Assembly: GCA_034509925.1 (NCBI GenBank)
Contig: CM067535.1
Coordinates: 2,497,001 to 2,561,000 of the forward strand
Origin: Hirudinaria manillensis
Lineage: Eukaryota > Annelida > Clitellata > Hirudinida > Hirudinidae
Direction of reading: 5' to 3'
DNA length: 64,000 nucleotides
The position numbers and the translations under genes were made by a program. Under the pieces are notes generated by a model. It saw only the letters and a list, made by a program, of their open reading frames with translations, had not been told where the DNA came from and made no database searches. Shown in pieces: positions 20,201 through 39,900 of the stretch; position 1 is the stretch's first letter, and each line of letters starts with the position of its first letter.

Positions 20201-22673
20201 TTCTCAAAAATGTTCAAAATTATAAAACGATAATTATAATAATTATGTCGCATCATTACATCTTCACATCGTCGATTATTTTGACGACGACTGACTGCAA
20301 AGTCGAAAAAAATAAGGTCCAAACGTTTTAAAAACTTGCCTCAAATTTCAGATATCAAATGTGAAGTCTTTACTGATTTTATTTGCACCAAGAAAAAACA
20401 ATGCATAGCCAAGAAAAAACGATGCGATGGATATGACGATTGCGACGATTTCACTGATGAACAAGATTGCTGTATGAAAATAACATACATTAGTTACTTT
20501 TACCATGACAATTGTTCAAATTATTAGCTTAACAAATATATATATAGTCACAATGTATTGCAGTGATAATATATTACAGTCATAATATATTACGATATTT
20601 GTAAGTATATTCAATTGCAGTTGAAATGGTTGAACATGGAAGTATGCAAAGAAATTATTTATTAATGGCAACTTTCCAAGGAGATAGTGAATATTACGTT
20701 TGCTCGTCAAAATGGACCAAAAAAATGGCATTCCGTATGTGTTATCATCTTACAGGAAAGTATGTCATTGCTTTGTTAAAATATAGGTATGCTAGGAGTG
20801 ATATGAATTAATAAAAATACAAATAATGATATGTGAATTATTCATTTAGAAGTTTAATTTCAAGGTGGCAGGGCGATTTTGTTGAACATAAAGCTAAGTG
20901 GATTAATGAAGAGATGGTGATCGAAGTGAATGAAACGGATATCTTCGTCAACAGCATACCGACCTTAAGAAAATTTAAACTGAAGTCTCCATATTGATTT
21001 TTTTATTATTAAATTTTAATGACTTAAATTTAAATATTTATTCATTTTGATAGTCACAACTGTTCAGCTCTTGTGGAAATTCTTTGCAATTGGGAAGCTC
21101 CTAAAAGTGAACCTTGTTATTAAAGGGCAGACATGAAATGAATTTATTAAAACACAATTAGAAATGATATACTTTAAAAATAATCGATGGCTTGCAGATA
21201 GATTCGAACATATTTAAGCAAATGTGATTGCCCTTTAGGCAAATATGAATGCGGAACTCGTACATTATCTAGTGAAGAGTTCGGTCAATACCTTGTCAAT
21301 GGAAACGCTGCAAGGCCTGGAGCTTGGCCGTGGAATGTCCAAATACTCGTTAGAGGCCATCATGTCTGTGGAGGAAGTATTATAAATGATAGATGGATAC
21401 TTACAGCCGCTCACTGCTCAAGGTAAGATTCAATTTACTTTTTTTTTTAAATTTTGTGTTGTTTATTAGATATTTGCTTCATATTTGCGATGTCTTTATC
21501 ATTTCAATTATACAAAACTACTTATAAAAAAAGGCTCATCAGAGAGGAGTCCACCCTAGCTACATAATATGAATTGTAAAAATGTAAATATGAACAAACA
21601 AATGCTTTTCCTGTATATTATAAATTAACATGGTTATTTCACATTGAGTGTGTAAGCGTTTTTCAAAGTATTATTATATTTATTCTATCTCCAACAATAT
21701 TATTATGTTTTCAAATAGCAATGTGGAACAATACGAATTGACAGTGAAGGTGGGAACAATTAAATTTAAAGACGAAGATGCAGAAAACATTGAAGTGTCA
21801 CATATCGTTAACCATCCTAGTTATTCCTTCGAACGTCTTGAAAACGATATCGGATTATTAAGGCTCTCACAACCGCTAGAGTTTTCTGGTACTGTCAGTC
21901 CAATCTGCTTACCTACACATATATTATCCGAAGATCATCTGAACTATCTTCGCTATTGCGTGTTGGTGGGTTTTGGCTCCATCCGAAAAGGTATTATAAA
22001 TTATCTAATATAACGGGCTTAACAAAATTTCTAATTTTATTATTTAATCGTTCGATATTGGTTTATTAATAAATGTTTAGAACGTCAGAGTCCACTCTAT
22101 TTGATGCAAGGAAGAATGAATTTAATGAATGACTCTACGTGTGCAAAGAATTTGGCCAGTATAACTAATGATACTGAGGCCAATTATAAAACAAAATTGA
22201 GACACAGACATTTAGTTTGTGCTGGCAGTGTGCCCACAAAAGATGGAATTAACTCTTGTTGGGTTGTTTGAATTATTTGATAGTATTTCATTTTAAAACA
22301 AGTCAATGATTTCGTTTTTTTGCTTTTTGTTTAGGGTGATGGAGGCAGTCCTTTGGTTTGTAAAGATAATCATGGTGTCTTTGTTCAGGTGGGAATGGCA
22401 GATTTACTTGAGATAGGAGGGAAAGGAGAAGAATGTATCAATAACATTCTTATAAAAGTCGATTGGTACCTCACCTTCATTAACAAAGGTTAATTAAATG
22501 ATAGTAAACGTTACCGGATAGAACTGGCCTTCCGAGTTAATTGTTTTTATTTTAAATTTTTTCCTCTAGTTCTTGAGAATGAAGATAAATTTAACAAGAT
22601 GGCCAGACTGTTTCAAACAAGTATTAAAATAATTTCGATTTTGGTAATATCGCATTCCAATTTATCCTTATAA
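17239..22673 (+). CDS. FTP2-LDLa3-SRCR-serine protease homologue, family gene 1
   Basis: Eighteen exons: 17239-17293, 17452-17655, 18071-18178, 18442-18564, 18711-18914, 18979-19083, 19186-19326, 19582-19725, 20059-20169, 20352-20471, 20621-20759, 20865-20984, 21054-21106, 21239-21422, 21719-21990, 22081-22262, 22335-22488, 22570-22673; 840 aa. Order: signal peptide (MKSVLLLLFLAVRSLSYEG); FTP domain 1 (exons 2-4) and 2 (exons 5-7), each with a DG...TC and WW/WF core and a LCEV/LCEVTV ending; three LDLa repeats (exons 8-10); a degenerate SRCR domain (exons 11-13); a trypsin fold (exons 14-17); and a short hydrophobic tail (exon 18). His57 is kept (TAAHC) and Asp102 is kept (NDIGLL), but the Ser195 motif reads GDGGSP, so the nucleophile is Gly. 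The activation site reads QYLVNG with no Arg/Lys at P1. Secreted and non-catalytic by inference. Intron 3 begins with GC (18179). This is the only copy that keeps the catalytic His. Confidence 0.85.
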
Positions 22674-24129
22674 AACTTTTCAACTGGAAATTGCATAACA
22701 GCCTCGGAGCCAATAATATCTGAATAATGTAAAAAAAAAAAATAATAAAATAATTGCAATTTATATTCAGAACTTCATGTGTCAGTGTTATTTGTTTTTT
22801 TTAGTTCAATGCTTGGGTTCATTATCTAAATGATTTATGCATGTTTGGGCTGAACAATGTACTGATACAAATAATGTTTCTCAATCAATTTATGATTGCC
22901 TTCCTTTGTAATGTGTTTAGCTATCATCCCTTATCATGTAATTCCTGTGATCTTTTCATTCATTTCGACCCTGGTTGGATTTCTGCTAAGACTATCTCTT
23001 TTAAATAATTTATTTAGCATTCCTATTTATGAAATCCTAATGGTTCTATTTATTTTCCTCTCATAGTGTTTTATTTTATTTTGTTTCTAATCAAATTTCT
23101 CATTCCCTTCTAGATATTCATTTTAATCCCAATTTTATTCTTCAATTTCCTTTCGTTTTATTAATTTAGCCGCTAGTTTGTATCTGATGGTTTGTTTGTT
23201 GGTGCCCTTACATCCCTTTGGGATAAAATGGAGCACGTTAAAAATTGGCTAAATTAATGTAAATGTAGTTAGGTTTATTTTTTTTTTGCGACTTACTAAT
23301 GAATAACAGTGCACTAAAAATTCAAAATATTATTTAACTTTGTAGTTTTTAATGCAAGATTTCTATCAAATGCTTAGGATAGACAAGCAAGGACGTTTAT
23401 TTTATTAAAAAAACCTTCTACAGCTTGGTTATTACATGCTTTATGTGGCTCCACAACAATAAGCGATTCTATTTGAAGCTGTTTCAACAAATGATGGGGT
23501 TATGACTTGCATATATTAAAGATTGTGAAATAAAACATCTTCGCTCACTTTAATGAAGTCACAATATTCTCGGCTGATTTTGCTCACAACCAGTACTGAA
23601 ATAGTTACATTGAAAACATCGATAAAGAATTCCAGCATTATCGAATCGAATCTCAATAAAAAGTGCTTCGTTATCTAAATTGGCGGCAAAACTGGCCAAA
23701 GCAAGAGCAGACGTTCTCAAAAGTGGCGGTACTTTTAAATTAATGTTTTGCAACTTTTTTCATTGAAACGGATCTAGCTGATCTAATCTCTCAGTCTTTT
23801 AACCGTACTCTGGTCATATGGTAAACCTGGTTAAATAATTTAAAAAAAAATAATATTTTAATATAAAAACAATTCACTTCATCAAAAATCTCCTTTTAAA
23901 TAAGACATAAAATTTGCCGTTATTTAACTTAATGAATAAACAGTTTGTACTACGTGAATGTTTGTACTACGATAGACAAATTTGAAAATATAAACGACGA
24001 TTATAGTAACAAAATCATGAAACTTTTATAATATCTTCCTATTGCAATTAGGTTTATTTAAAAGCTTTTAAATTTAATTGGTTGACTGATTAAATATTAC
24101 TAAACATTAAAGCAAAATAAACTCTTACT
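22674..24129. other. Intergenic region with one dispersed repeat
   Basis: Downstream of family gene 1 and of the convergent Q-rich gene. It contains a repeat copy at 23085-23265. A minus-strand open frame near 23753-23559 (NLDNEALFIEIRF) might be a coding relic, but I cannot assign it. The rest is AT-rich without recognisable genes. Confidence 0.4.
23085..23265. repeat. Dispersed repeat, copy 2
   Basis: Second copy of the repeat seen at 12240-12420. Both share a run from CATTCCCTTC/CTTCTAG-like sequence through GCCCTTACATCCC, TTGGGATAAAA and AGCACGTTAAAAATTG. Visible substitutions between copies imply some age. Confidence 0.6.
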
Positions 24130-26369
24130 TCACCAACTTTTTCGCATTGAATAAGGTTGCTGACTGGCAGAAGGACGACTGAAACTTCCCTGACTTGGCA
24201 TTATTCGGTTGTTATTTCTCGTCTGGTACATGCCTTTAGTAATGGACAATTTGTATGAATTTATTTGTTAATAGGTGAGATAGTAATAGCAACAATAGAA
24301 ATAATAATAATAATATTTATGAGAAAATGACTTTTGAGTTTGTGAGCTTATTAGCGTGATGTTAGAATTTCTATAATGTATTTCTATCCATATTCCGTCA
24401 ATTAGAAAATTTTCTGAATATTTCGAAAAGTAGATTTCGCATTAAGGAAGCTATCCTTTTTTTTATATTGAATTTTAATTGGATTAAAATTATTTCCATG
24501 ATTAGCGGTCACATTACCTCCTGGAACACCAGGACTGGAGTTGCAGTACATTCCACTACATTGAGACTGCATTGGCTGCTGACCGGGAGATTGAGGCTGT
24601 TGTTGGGCGTGTTGCAAGAATTGCTGGTGCTGAGGATAGTGAGATTGGTAACAGTTTTGCATACCCGAGTTTGGATCGTACATCATTTGTTGCTGTTGAT
24701 GTGGTGGCGTAGAGTAAGGTTGGTCTCCCACTGACGGTGAGATGAAAATAAAAAAATAAATAAATAACATAAGTAACGAAAATTTGTCAGTTTGATTTAA
24801 ATAATCATCAAATAAAATCCTGCCACGTACTGTATTGCCCCATCATTTGCTGTCGATTGGCACCTTGTTGCATCATTTGCTGTTGCTGCTGCTGTTGTTG
24901 CTGCTGTTGTTGCTGCTGCTGCTGTTGCTGTTGTTGCGGATTTTGGTGATGATGGGAAGGAAGCATGGATGAAGAGGCGGGGGGCATCTGGGAGTTCCAG
25001 CTTCCTCCATTTTGATAATAACCTCCCCAGTGCTGTTGGCCAGTCATGCCACTGTTGCCCATTCCCATTCCAGTACAATTGACGCAAGGACTACCGTTAT
25101 TGTTCGAATCGTACATCTGTTGCGTCCGACAAACCATCTGGTTGCTTGGAGAATTGAAGGAGCTTTGTTTAGATTCAACCTGGTTGCCTGGTTGAGAAAG
25201 AATTAGATTTACTTTTAGTAAAAACTTTCACACTGTTCTAGATAATGTCAACCAATAATACACCACGTAATTTGTTTTTGACCAGCAGCAATTTGTCTTA
25301 TTTTAAACTACAAAAACCGTCATTTTAATCGTCCTAACCATTTGTTCTTGATACGACAGCATTTGCTTGCTGAAACTGATGGGTTTGCTGAGAAAGTTGT
25401 TGAGGAACAGGATACTTTTGATTCTGACTCTGAGAGAAGTTGTTACTTCGATCGTACAGTGGCGTGGAGTGGTGCCCTGTCGAAACTGGAAATGGCAGTT
25501 TGCCTGTAATTTAACTTAACTAACATAATTTGACCACTTTTATTTATTCTTACAGATTTAAATCTGTAATTTAATCTAATTAAACCAATATAATCTCATT
25601 AAACTAACCTATGCCATCTGAACTTATTACAGGTCATCGAGCTATTTAGTTCAAAACCTAGATAACATAGTCGACTTCCATAAATTTTTTGTTTTAATAA
25701 TATTTTTAAACACCTTACGTTGAATCGGTGATAAATTGTTAAACAATTTGTGGATATAATTATTTCATTAACTTAGAAAACTATAAATCTCATGAAATAG
25801 ATTACAAAATGGAAAAATATTCATTTGATCTGTTGAAGAAATAAAGAAAATTTAAAAACGGTATTTTTAAAAAATAAAAGTTCTTTTAAAATCCCAACAT
25901 TTAAGAAGTTCTGTCTTCCATTAAGATAAAGGATAATTTGATGACTAATAAAATTAATAAATGCTTAATTATAAATAAGTTGAATAGTTATTTATATCTT
26001 TCACCTGTCCTACAGTAAAGCTGAGAATGAGGTGATATCCCATTTTGTTCGAAAAAATTTGGCGACATCTGCTGATCTCCAGCCGGAAAAGGTGGAACGT
26101 CTGCTTGGCAATATTTTATTAAGAGATAATTAATTAATCATTATTAACAAATGAAATAATATTGGGAAATAACATTGGGAAATTTTCTTAATCATTCAAA
26201 CTAATAAGCCTATGATTTGCAATTGAAATTGTATTTTTGTTGAACATTGTTTTATATTGTTTTGTAGTCTGAATTGTCATTGTCACATAATCATCATTAG
26301 TTAAGATTATTAGTCAATTATCTCTGGTAATATCCAATTACTCTGTTGTCTCTCCCTGTTGGAAGCCAT
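24130..26369 (-). CDS. Gln/Asn/Pro-rich low-complexity protein with polyglutamine tract, ~320 aa
   Basis: Six exons: 26369-26342 (ATG; MASNRERQQ), 26100-26005, 25503-25339, 25187-24831, 24730-24518 and 24233-24130 (stop TGA after SMRKSW). They sum to 963 nt. All internal exons are multiples of three with phase 1-1 boundaries, and all splice sites are GT/AG. Exon 4 carries a polyglutamine run near 24940-24865. A loose motif recurs once per exon or so (LYDRSN, MYDSNNN, MYDPNSG, LYCRTG, VCRTQQMY, MYQTR), which suggests growth by exon duplication. There is no signal peptide or recognised folded domain, and the composition is prion-like. Such proteins are often transcriptional or RNP-scaffold components, but no function is assigned. 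The exon model is well supported by frame and splice sites; more 5' exons cannot be excluded. Confidence 0.65.
24865..24940 (-). repeat. Polyglutamine-coding CAG/CAA repeat
   Basis: Mixed CAG/CAA codons give ~25 consecutive Gln inside exon 4 of the Q-rich gene. The mixed codons mean the tract is not a pure trinucleotide repeat, which usually makes it more stable. Open frames on other strands and frames here are by-products of the repeat. Confidence 0.85.
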
Positions 26370-27347
26370 GAGGTCGGATCTTCACGCTAAAAGTGAAAAA
26401 ACACAAAACTAGATTTGATCAACATGGCCTTAATGGGTGTTCAAAGGCATTACTATTTAATGATTTCATTCAAGACGCTTCTTTATTTGAAAAAAGATAA
26501 ATAAAGTGACAAGCAATATAACTTACCTCGAGATATTTTAGGTATTTATGTAAAACAGAAGGGAATAGAAATATAGAAAAAATGTGGATCTTGTTGTCAA
26601 AGCTATAATATATGACGTTCACAAACAAACCAGTAATGACGCAATTGTGGGTGCGTTGCATTCAACATTGTTTTACTAAAGCCATCTAGATTTGTGAGAA
26701 TTGAATTAGGAAACAATTCAAATAATATGTTTATAGGATTGAAATTTTATCGGTCCACATAAATATGATGATTAATATTAACACGGATTTTCCAACAGAA
26801 GAAACAATTTCAACAATTAGTCCTTTAATACATATTTTTGTTTGCTCGAAGGTCACATTTTTTACAAAATAAAAACTCAAGAAAAAAATCGTTTTATTTA
26901 GAAATAACATGATTCTTACATTTAAAAAAATCTGAAATATACGGAAATCAGGTTGGTTTCACAAATAGGAATGGATATTGTCGGTTGCGACCTCAGCAAT
27001 AGTTTGTCCAAATGGTTTCTTAACAGACTATATTTCTATACTAGATAAATCATGCATATTGGAATTGAATTAATTCACTGGCAATGCACTTCAAAACTAG
27101 TTCAATAATGATAAGTTCCATTTGCTTCCTTCAAATAATGTAGTTCACCATGATAACCTAATATTTAAATACCATGATCTATTTAAAATACTTAGCAACC
27201 GATAAAACATAGACATAATGAAAATGAAAATTATCTTAACCAAACATGACAATGATTAATCATTATGTAAGATTACGATAATGGCTACTTATGAAGTTGG
27301 ATTTAGTTAGAATATTTGTATTTGTCATTATTTACTTTAATTCAAGC
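26370..27347. other. Divergent intergenic region
   Basis: Separates the divergent starts of the Q-rich gene (minus) and family gene 2 (plus), so it should hold both promoters. AT-rich. I see no conserved block like those before family genes 1, 4, 5 and 6, no repeat and no convincing open frame. Confidence 0.5.
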
Positions 27348-33201
<5,854 letters not shown>

Positions 33202-33942
33202 GCACGTCACGATTAATCAGTCTGTTGCAATATAAATATAAATGAATAATAAATATAATAAATAAATAAATGAAAATTCCACTTTTTAATACTTTCAAAG
33301 TGGCATATAATCCATTTGATTGGCTTAATTTCTAAATTTTGTTAAACAATTGGTTAATTTCCTTAGAGGGGCCTAAGTAAGTTTTACATAAAAGAGACTG
33401 AGTTTAGGAGATGTAATGTTGAAATTAAATTTTAAGGTCAAGTCGTCTGATAGAGTTCCAAAACCTTTGGTGAATTGCTTTAGCCTGTGCTGACTGTATG
33501 GAATTTACAACTTGAATTAAATAAATTTCTGAATTTAAATTATCATTTAAAAAGTAAGTGATAGTTTGATTTTGGATTTAGAATATCTAAACTAGTCATT
33601 CATAAACTATTTATAAAAACATTCATATTATTATGGATTGCTAATAAAGCTCGTATTATTGCAATGCTATTAACAAATGATTACTAAAAAAAATTATTAA
33701 ACAAGATTAATTATAACGTTTATTAAAACAATTGATTAATTGCCGATTTATCTGATTAAAAACAGTAGTGCTTTTAGCAGATAAGATTAGCTCAACAGGT
33801 CATGCATCTACTAAGAATACGTTTCATTAAATGCTTCGTACGTACTTTTGATTACCGTTAATTATGCACAAGGTGGACAATAGGCCTCAAATAAAAGGAT
33901 TCTCGGTTGTTAAACATATAAATTGTTTATTTTGTTTTCGGT
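33202..33942. other. Intergenic region between family genes 2 and 3
   Basis: AT-rich, ~740 bp. It contains several AATAAA-like runs near 33240-33270 that could end gene 2, and the promoter of gene 3. No repeat or coding signal found. Confidence 0.5.
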
Positions 33943-36900
33943 ATGAAACTAGCGGAACTTTACTTAGTGTTTTTCTTTATAAAAAGTTCAACAAATTATA
34001 GAGGTTTGTAGTTTTATTTAAATAATCATCAATAGTTCACAGCGAAAGATTTATATTGCCTGGAATCAGATTATTGTTGAGTCATTTAATATTGTTCTTT
34101 TATCAGTTCCAATGGTAAAGGGGTATGATAGAACTTCCCAAAGTAGGACAGTAGTGGATCATTATGCCGATTTGGCAATAGATGGATCTACCCAGACGTG
34201 CGCAATGGCTTCTGGATTTGAAACGAGTGAAAATCCTTGGTGGCAGGTGACACTCCAAGGTCCTTATCTTATTTACAAGATGGGAATTATCTTCATGGCG
34301 TATGAAACAATAGGTCGCTTGTGTTCTACCACTTTGGATATTTTTTGTTGAAATTTAACTTATTGTTAGCTTCTTAATTAATCGGCATGCGTATTGGCAT
34401 TTAACAAAACGGTTAGAAAATGATATCGCAAGCCTGTAGTATTTCTCTTTTTTATTATTTGGCATTTTTTACCTTTAAAATTAGGAATTAATTCATAACT
34501 TTTCAAATACTTACTTTTGAGCATCTTGTAATTAGAACTATATTTACGCGTAATAATTACATGTAAATAGTTGATTATTTTTTAATATGTCTAATATTTT
34601 GCAGCTCCAATGTATAAGCGGTATTTGAGTTTTTATGTATCTGATGATAAGACAGTTTCAGAGCTGAATTTATGCTCAAAGCGGGACGGATCAAGTAAAG
34701 GTTAGGCATTAGTTAAAAAATGGATTTTAAGCAAAATAAATCTTCCAATCAGTTGCTTCATTTGAGAATTTCTAAGCAATTTCTATTAAAGGGAAATAAT
34801 GTTTGCAAAGGAAAAGTGTTTTAATAAATATTTTCAAATTTAATCAATGGTAATATGGTAATTAAAGCAACTAAGGGAACTACTCATAAGTTATTTATAA
34901 TTATTGAGAAATATAAATCTTTGGAAGAAAACATTTGACAACATCACTTTTCAGACTACGCTTCAACTTCAATAGCGCTTCTTTGCGATACACCAATACT
35001 TGGTAGCGTCGTAACGATAAAGAAGTACGGAAATACTCTTCAATACCTGTTACTTTGTGAAGTTAGACTATTTGCTACAGGAATGGGTACGCTTCTATTT
35101 TTATTCATATGACAAAAACTACAACGGCATATTAAAACTCGTGGTAATGACTTCAAGAACTATTCGCCCAAAAGCAATTCTTGCCACATTAAAAATAGGA
35201 TTTTTTTTTGTTTTAATTTAAAATATTTAAACGAAAACTACTCAGAAATGAGAACCTCAATTCTCAATCTAAATATTTCAGTTTTGGTATCGCAGAATAA
35301 GCATGCATTTCAACATTCACTGCAAGGGTCCGATGATGCCAATGGACAATTACTTGTGGACGGCAATAATAAAACCTGTTCCCTGATTTATACCCGCAAT
35401 GAAATACCGTGGTGGCGAGTTCGTCTCGATCAAGAGTTTTATATTTACAAGATTACAATTACTTTTCAGAAAGAAGAACATGGTAAATTGTTCAGTTAAT
35501 TTTATTTTTTTGTTTAGAATTTTTTTAAAATGATTATTTTGAATATATTTATTTTAATGATCTTTATTTCCAAAGACCAGCATCATCTAATGATATATGT
35601 TTCAAAGGATGAGTTAAGCGCTTTACAAACTATTTGTGCAGACGCTGGGAAAGATATACCCACTTTCTCAGGTTTTATAAATACAATTAAATAAACTAAA
35701 TGGTTATGTATAGTTAAAAAATTAAAGTAATGAGTATCGAAATTTTAGATATTTAAAAAAAAAGATTTATAATACGTTGGTAGATGACTTTTGCAAGTAC
35801 ATATGTTGTACCATATTGAATTGAATTTCAAAGACCATTTGGTAACTAATTTATTTTGTAAAGGTACCTACATTGAGATACCGTGTAGGAATCCTAATCC
35901 TATTGGAAAGTATGTAACCATTAGTAAATACAAACCATCAAAAGACGCATGGTATTACATGAGGCTTTGTGAAGTGACTGTCATTGCCAATAATTCAAAT
36001 ACTGATCAAGATAAACTTCCCAGCGGTTTGGTTAATCAATCGATCATTAAATATTAATTAAATTATTAAAAATTATTTATCTTTAAGTGATTATATTTTG
36101 CTGACATCACTATGTTTGCAAAAAATCAACGTCAAAAAGTCGATTACCGTTTAACATTTTTTTTAATTTTAAAGAAGAGAATCAAAGGACACATTCTTGC
36201 AAAAATGACGAAGTGGTCTGTGATCTAGATTCACTTTTGCTTTGTCTTCCAAAGTCAGTGCAGTGCAATAAAATTAAGGATTGTCCAAACGGAGTTGACG
36301 AAGCCAATTGCAGTTTGTTTTTGTTTTAATTATTACTCTGTTATGAATAAAAAAAATATTTCGAAAGATTTTATTTAAGTTGTTTAACGAGACCAAGTTT
36401 TTTAAGCATGTGAGGAATACGAATTCAGCTGCTCAGATGGACGCTGCATTCCAAAACAATGGGTGTGCGACAGAGTTGCGGATTGTACATTCAATGAGGA
36501 TGAACATGATTGCGGTAAACAATATTAATGCCATTTTAGTGTTATTATTTTTTTTTGTAAAATGTCAAAAACCTTAGTAATGATGACTAAGGTAATGACG
36601 ATTGTAATATTGATAAAATTACCATTGAGATTAAAGCCTGAGACAACTAATTGGTTTGCTGTTCATTTCAGAAATTCCGTGTCCGTTTGGCGATTATTTG
36701 TGCATGAAGCAAAGAAAATGCATTGCCAGAGCAAAACATTGCGATGGTAACAACGACTGTGGTGATTTTGCCGATGAACAAGACTGCTGTGAGAATAGTT
36801 TTTGGTTTTAAAAATATAATTAGAAAAATTGTATTTTTATCATGTTAAATTTATTTAGGACTTACATATCTTGGTCTAAATGTCAAGCTGCTAACGATTC

Positions 36901-39900
36901 AGTAACTGATAAAGTGACATGAAAATATTTTATTTAATATGAACTAATCTATAAATGAGGTTTATTTAGATTATTACAATCAATTTTGTGTTGCGTTAAA
37001 TCTGTTTGACAGATTATAACAGTGCATAGATTAAGGTAATTTGTAACTGTGCGCCAATGTGGACTCACAAAACAATATGATGCATTATTAAATATTAATT
37101 TATGTAATTAAATTTTATAAATGAGATTCTAGCGTTTCACTCAGTCGTTGAATTTGTTACATCCCTAAGTTTAAGTACATGGAAATGATTTTTTTACTAA
37201 TAAAATAGTTCAATTGCAGTTGATTTGGAATACGGACCTAACTTTTCCATGCCACACCTCTTCTTGAAAACATTATATCTCGGCGAACCCGGTTTTTACA
37301 TCTGCACTGATAACTGGAATAAAAACTTGGCAAATAGCATGTGCCTTTACCTTGCGGGAGTGTGCGTGTTTATATAATATTTATTTAATAACTTATTACT
37401 GGTAAACTGAATTTCTTTTTTTAAAGAAATTTTTATTTATTTTTAAAAGTTATTTCCTTTTTAATTGTGTAGAACGGGCGATTACGCGGTGGTCGAAAAT
37501 TACCATGAGTTTATTGCAACAACCAGGAAACTCGTATTAAACGATACGGAACTTTTTGAGAATAACTTACCAGACTTGAAACGATTTAAACCGATGTTTA
37601 ATATCTACTTCTTATTTTCCATTAAATGCTTTTCAATAATTTTAAACAATAAAATTTTAATGAAAACTTCAAGAGCTAAAATTTAAATATTATTTTAAAA
37701 ATAAATTGCAGGAACTGCGACAAATACATAAAACTCTTGTGCGATTGGAGCCTCAGGGCTCAAGGTATGAAATTCAATTCTATTAACAATCAATTACATT
37801 GGTGCAGAAATGATTAATAGACTGACTAAGATAAGACTAAGTTAATAACAAACCCGAACATGCAGAAAAAAGCCATGAAAAATATAAATTAAAATAAAGT
37901 TTATAGTAAAATTGAAAATTAAAATGATTTTTTATTTAAAAATTTATTTCATAAATCATTTCTTTATCTGCTGTTATGCTTACATAACCGTTAATAAAAA
38001 GCTTAAAAAATAAATTATAAAACCAATATTTGGTGCTTAATTTATGCTTAATTTCATATTCATTAGAAAGTCCATGCGGTGTACGGGCATATATTGATAA
38101 ACATTTGGGTCCTTACCTCATCAATGGAAATATTGCGCAACCCGGCGCCTGGCCGTGGCTCGTTCAAATTATTGTTAAAGGAAAACACATGTGTGGAGGA
38201 AGTATTATAGATGAATATTGGATATTTACTTCCGCGAATTGTTCAGAGTCAGTTTCTAAAATTATTCAATAATTTTAACCTCCTAGGTGACCAATAATTT
38301 AAAAAAGGCTTGAAATGCCTGAATGCATTGAAGATGTGTTTTTATGCCAATGCAATATAGACTTCTATATAATTTTTTACTGATATTGTGCTTGTGGTTC
38401 CTTTATGTAGCGCCGTTTTCGGAAAGTCGAGGTGCTATTCTATTAATATAGCGCTAATCTCAGAGAGCCGTACTTATGGTAATGCGAGCTGAGTATGGAT
38501 GGATAAGTGATTAAGACAGTTCACCTCAATTTGCAGGCGCGCAACCCATCGGGAAGCCTTTCATCCTCGGATAATATAGAAATAATAACATTAACTCGGA
38601 TAATATATTCAATATCAATATTAATTTTTAACAATCGAATAATTGCTAACAGATCCATAAAAAAAAACCTTTGACAATTTCTATTAAAATTTGCTAAAAT
38701 AAAATAACCTTTATATCATTTTGGATATAATTTGTTATTTATTAATCGTAATAATATTTAATGTTTAATGTAAATATAATAATTTATAACTTATAAACTT
38801 ATATATATATATATATTGTTACAACCCTGAATATATATAATTAACGAATAATTAAAATTAAATGGCGAATTAATGAAATTAATAATTAAATAATGAGACA
38901 TTTGTTAAACGTAAATATAATAGCTACATTAATCAGTTTTCATAATGCTTTTGCAATATAAACATTTGTATATTATGTTTCACAGAAACATACAACTATC
39001 TGATATGGTTGTAAAGGTGGGAACCAATAAATTTCTTGATGAAGACGCAGAAAGTCATAAAGTCGCTTTCGTTGTCAATCATCCAAATCATCTCGGTGTT
39101 GATAATGACGTAGGGTTTATAAGACTAAAAGAACCGCTCAAGTTTTCACATCTTGTCAGACCAATTTGTTTGCCAAAGACCAAATATTCGGAGGCAGACA
39201 TTCATGCTTTTCGTTACTGTGTAATGGCTGGATTTGGCACTGTGAATAGAGGTCTTTTATTGTCCAGCTTGAATTATTTTCAAGAGTAGTTGCAGAAAGT
39301 CTCGTATTTTTTATATTATTACATTGTAACAATTTTAGAGCACGGAAATCCATTTTATTTAATGCAAGGAAAGATGAATCCAATGAACCACTCAGAATGT
39401 GCAAAAAATATGGCCGACATCGGCAATTATCCTGAAAACGTTTACCTACAAGGATTGATTAGAAGTAAATTTGTCTGTGCCGGTAGTGTACCAACAAGAA
39501 ATGGAATCAATACTTGCTGGGTTAACATTAAATGACTGCTTTATTTGTCATTATTTTGCGGATAAATTAATTTCTTTATTCTACAGGGTGATCAGGGTAG
39601 TCCCTTAGTTTGTAGAGATCGTCATTATTCATTTTACCAGGTAGCAATGGCTACAACATTTGAACAGGGCAAAAATCAAGAAGAATGTACTAACAATCTT
39701 CTCACTAAAGTGGATTTTCATCTGGAGTTTATTGACAGAAGTACACATTACAATATGCCATTATAACATGTGATATATACTATTAGATATAGTATATCAG
39801 CACAACAACTAAGTAATATATATATTAGTTACAGCTACAGTTACATTTACTTATAATGACCTTTATATCATTTTGGCTATAGTTTGTTAATTATTAATCG

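Noticed and set aside
23559-23753. Minus-strand 64-codon open frame
   Set aside because: No recognisable family and no supporting exon structure; mentioned only as a possible relic.
24468-25206. Open frames on the opposite strand and in other frames across the polyglutamine region
   Set aside because: Shadows of the CAG/CAA-rich exons; the minus-strand exon chain has consistent phase and splice sites.
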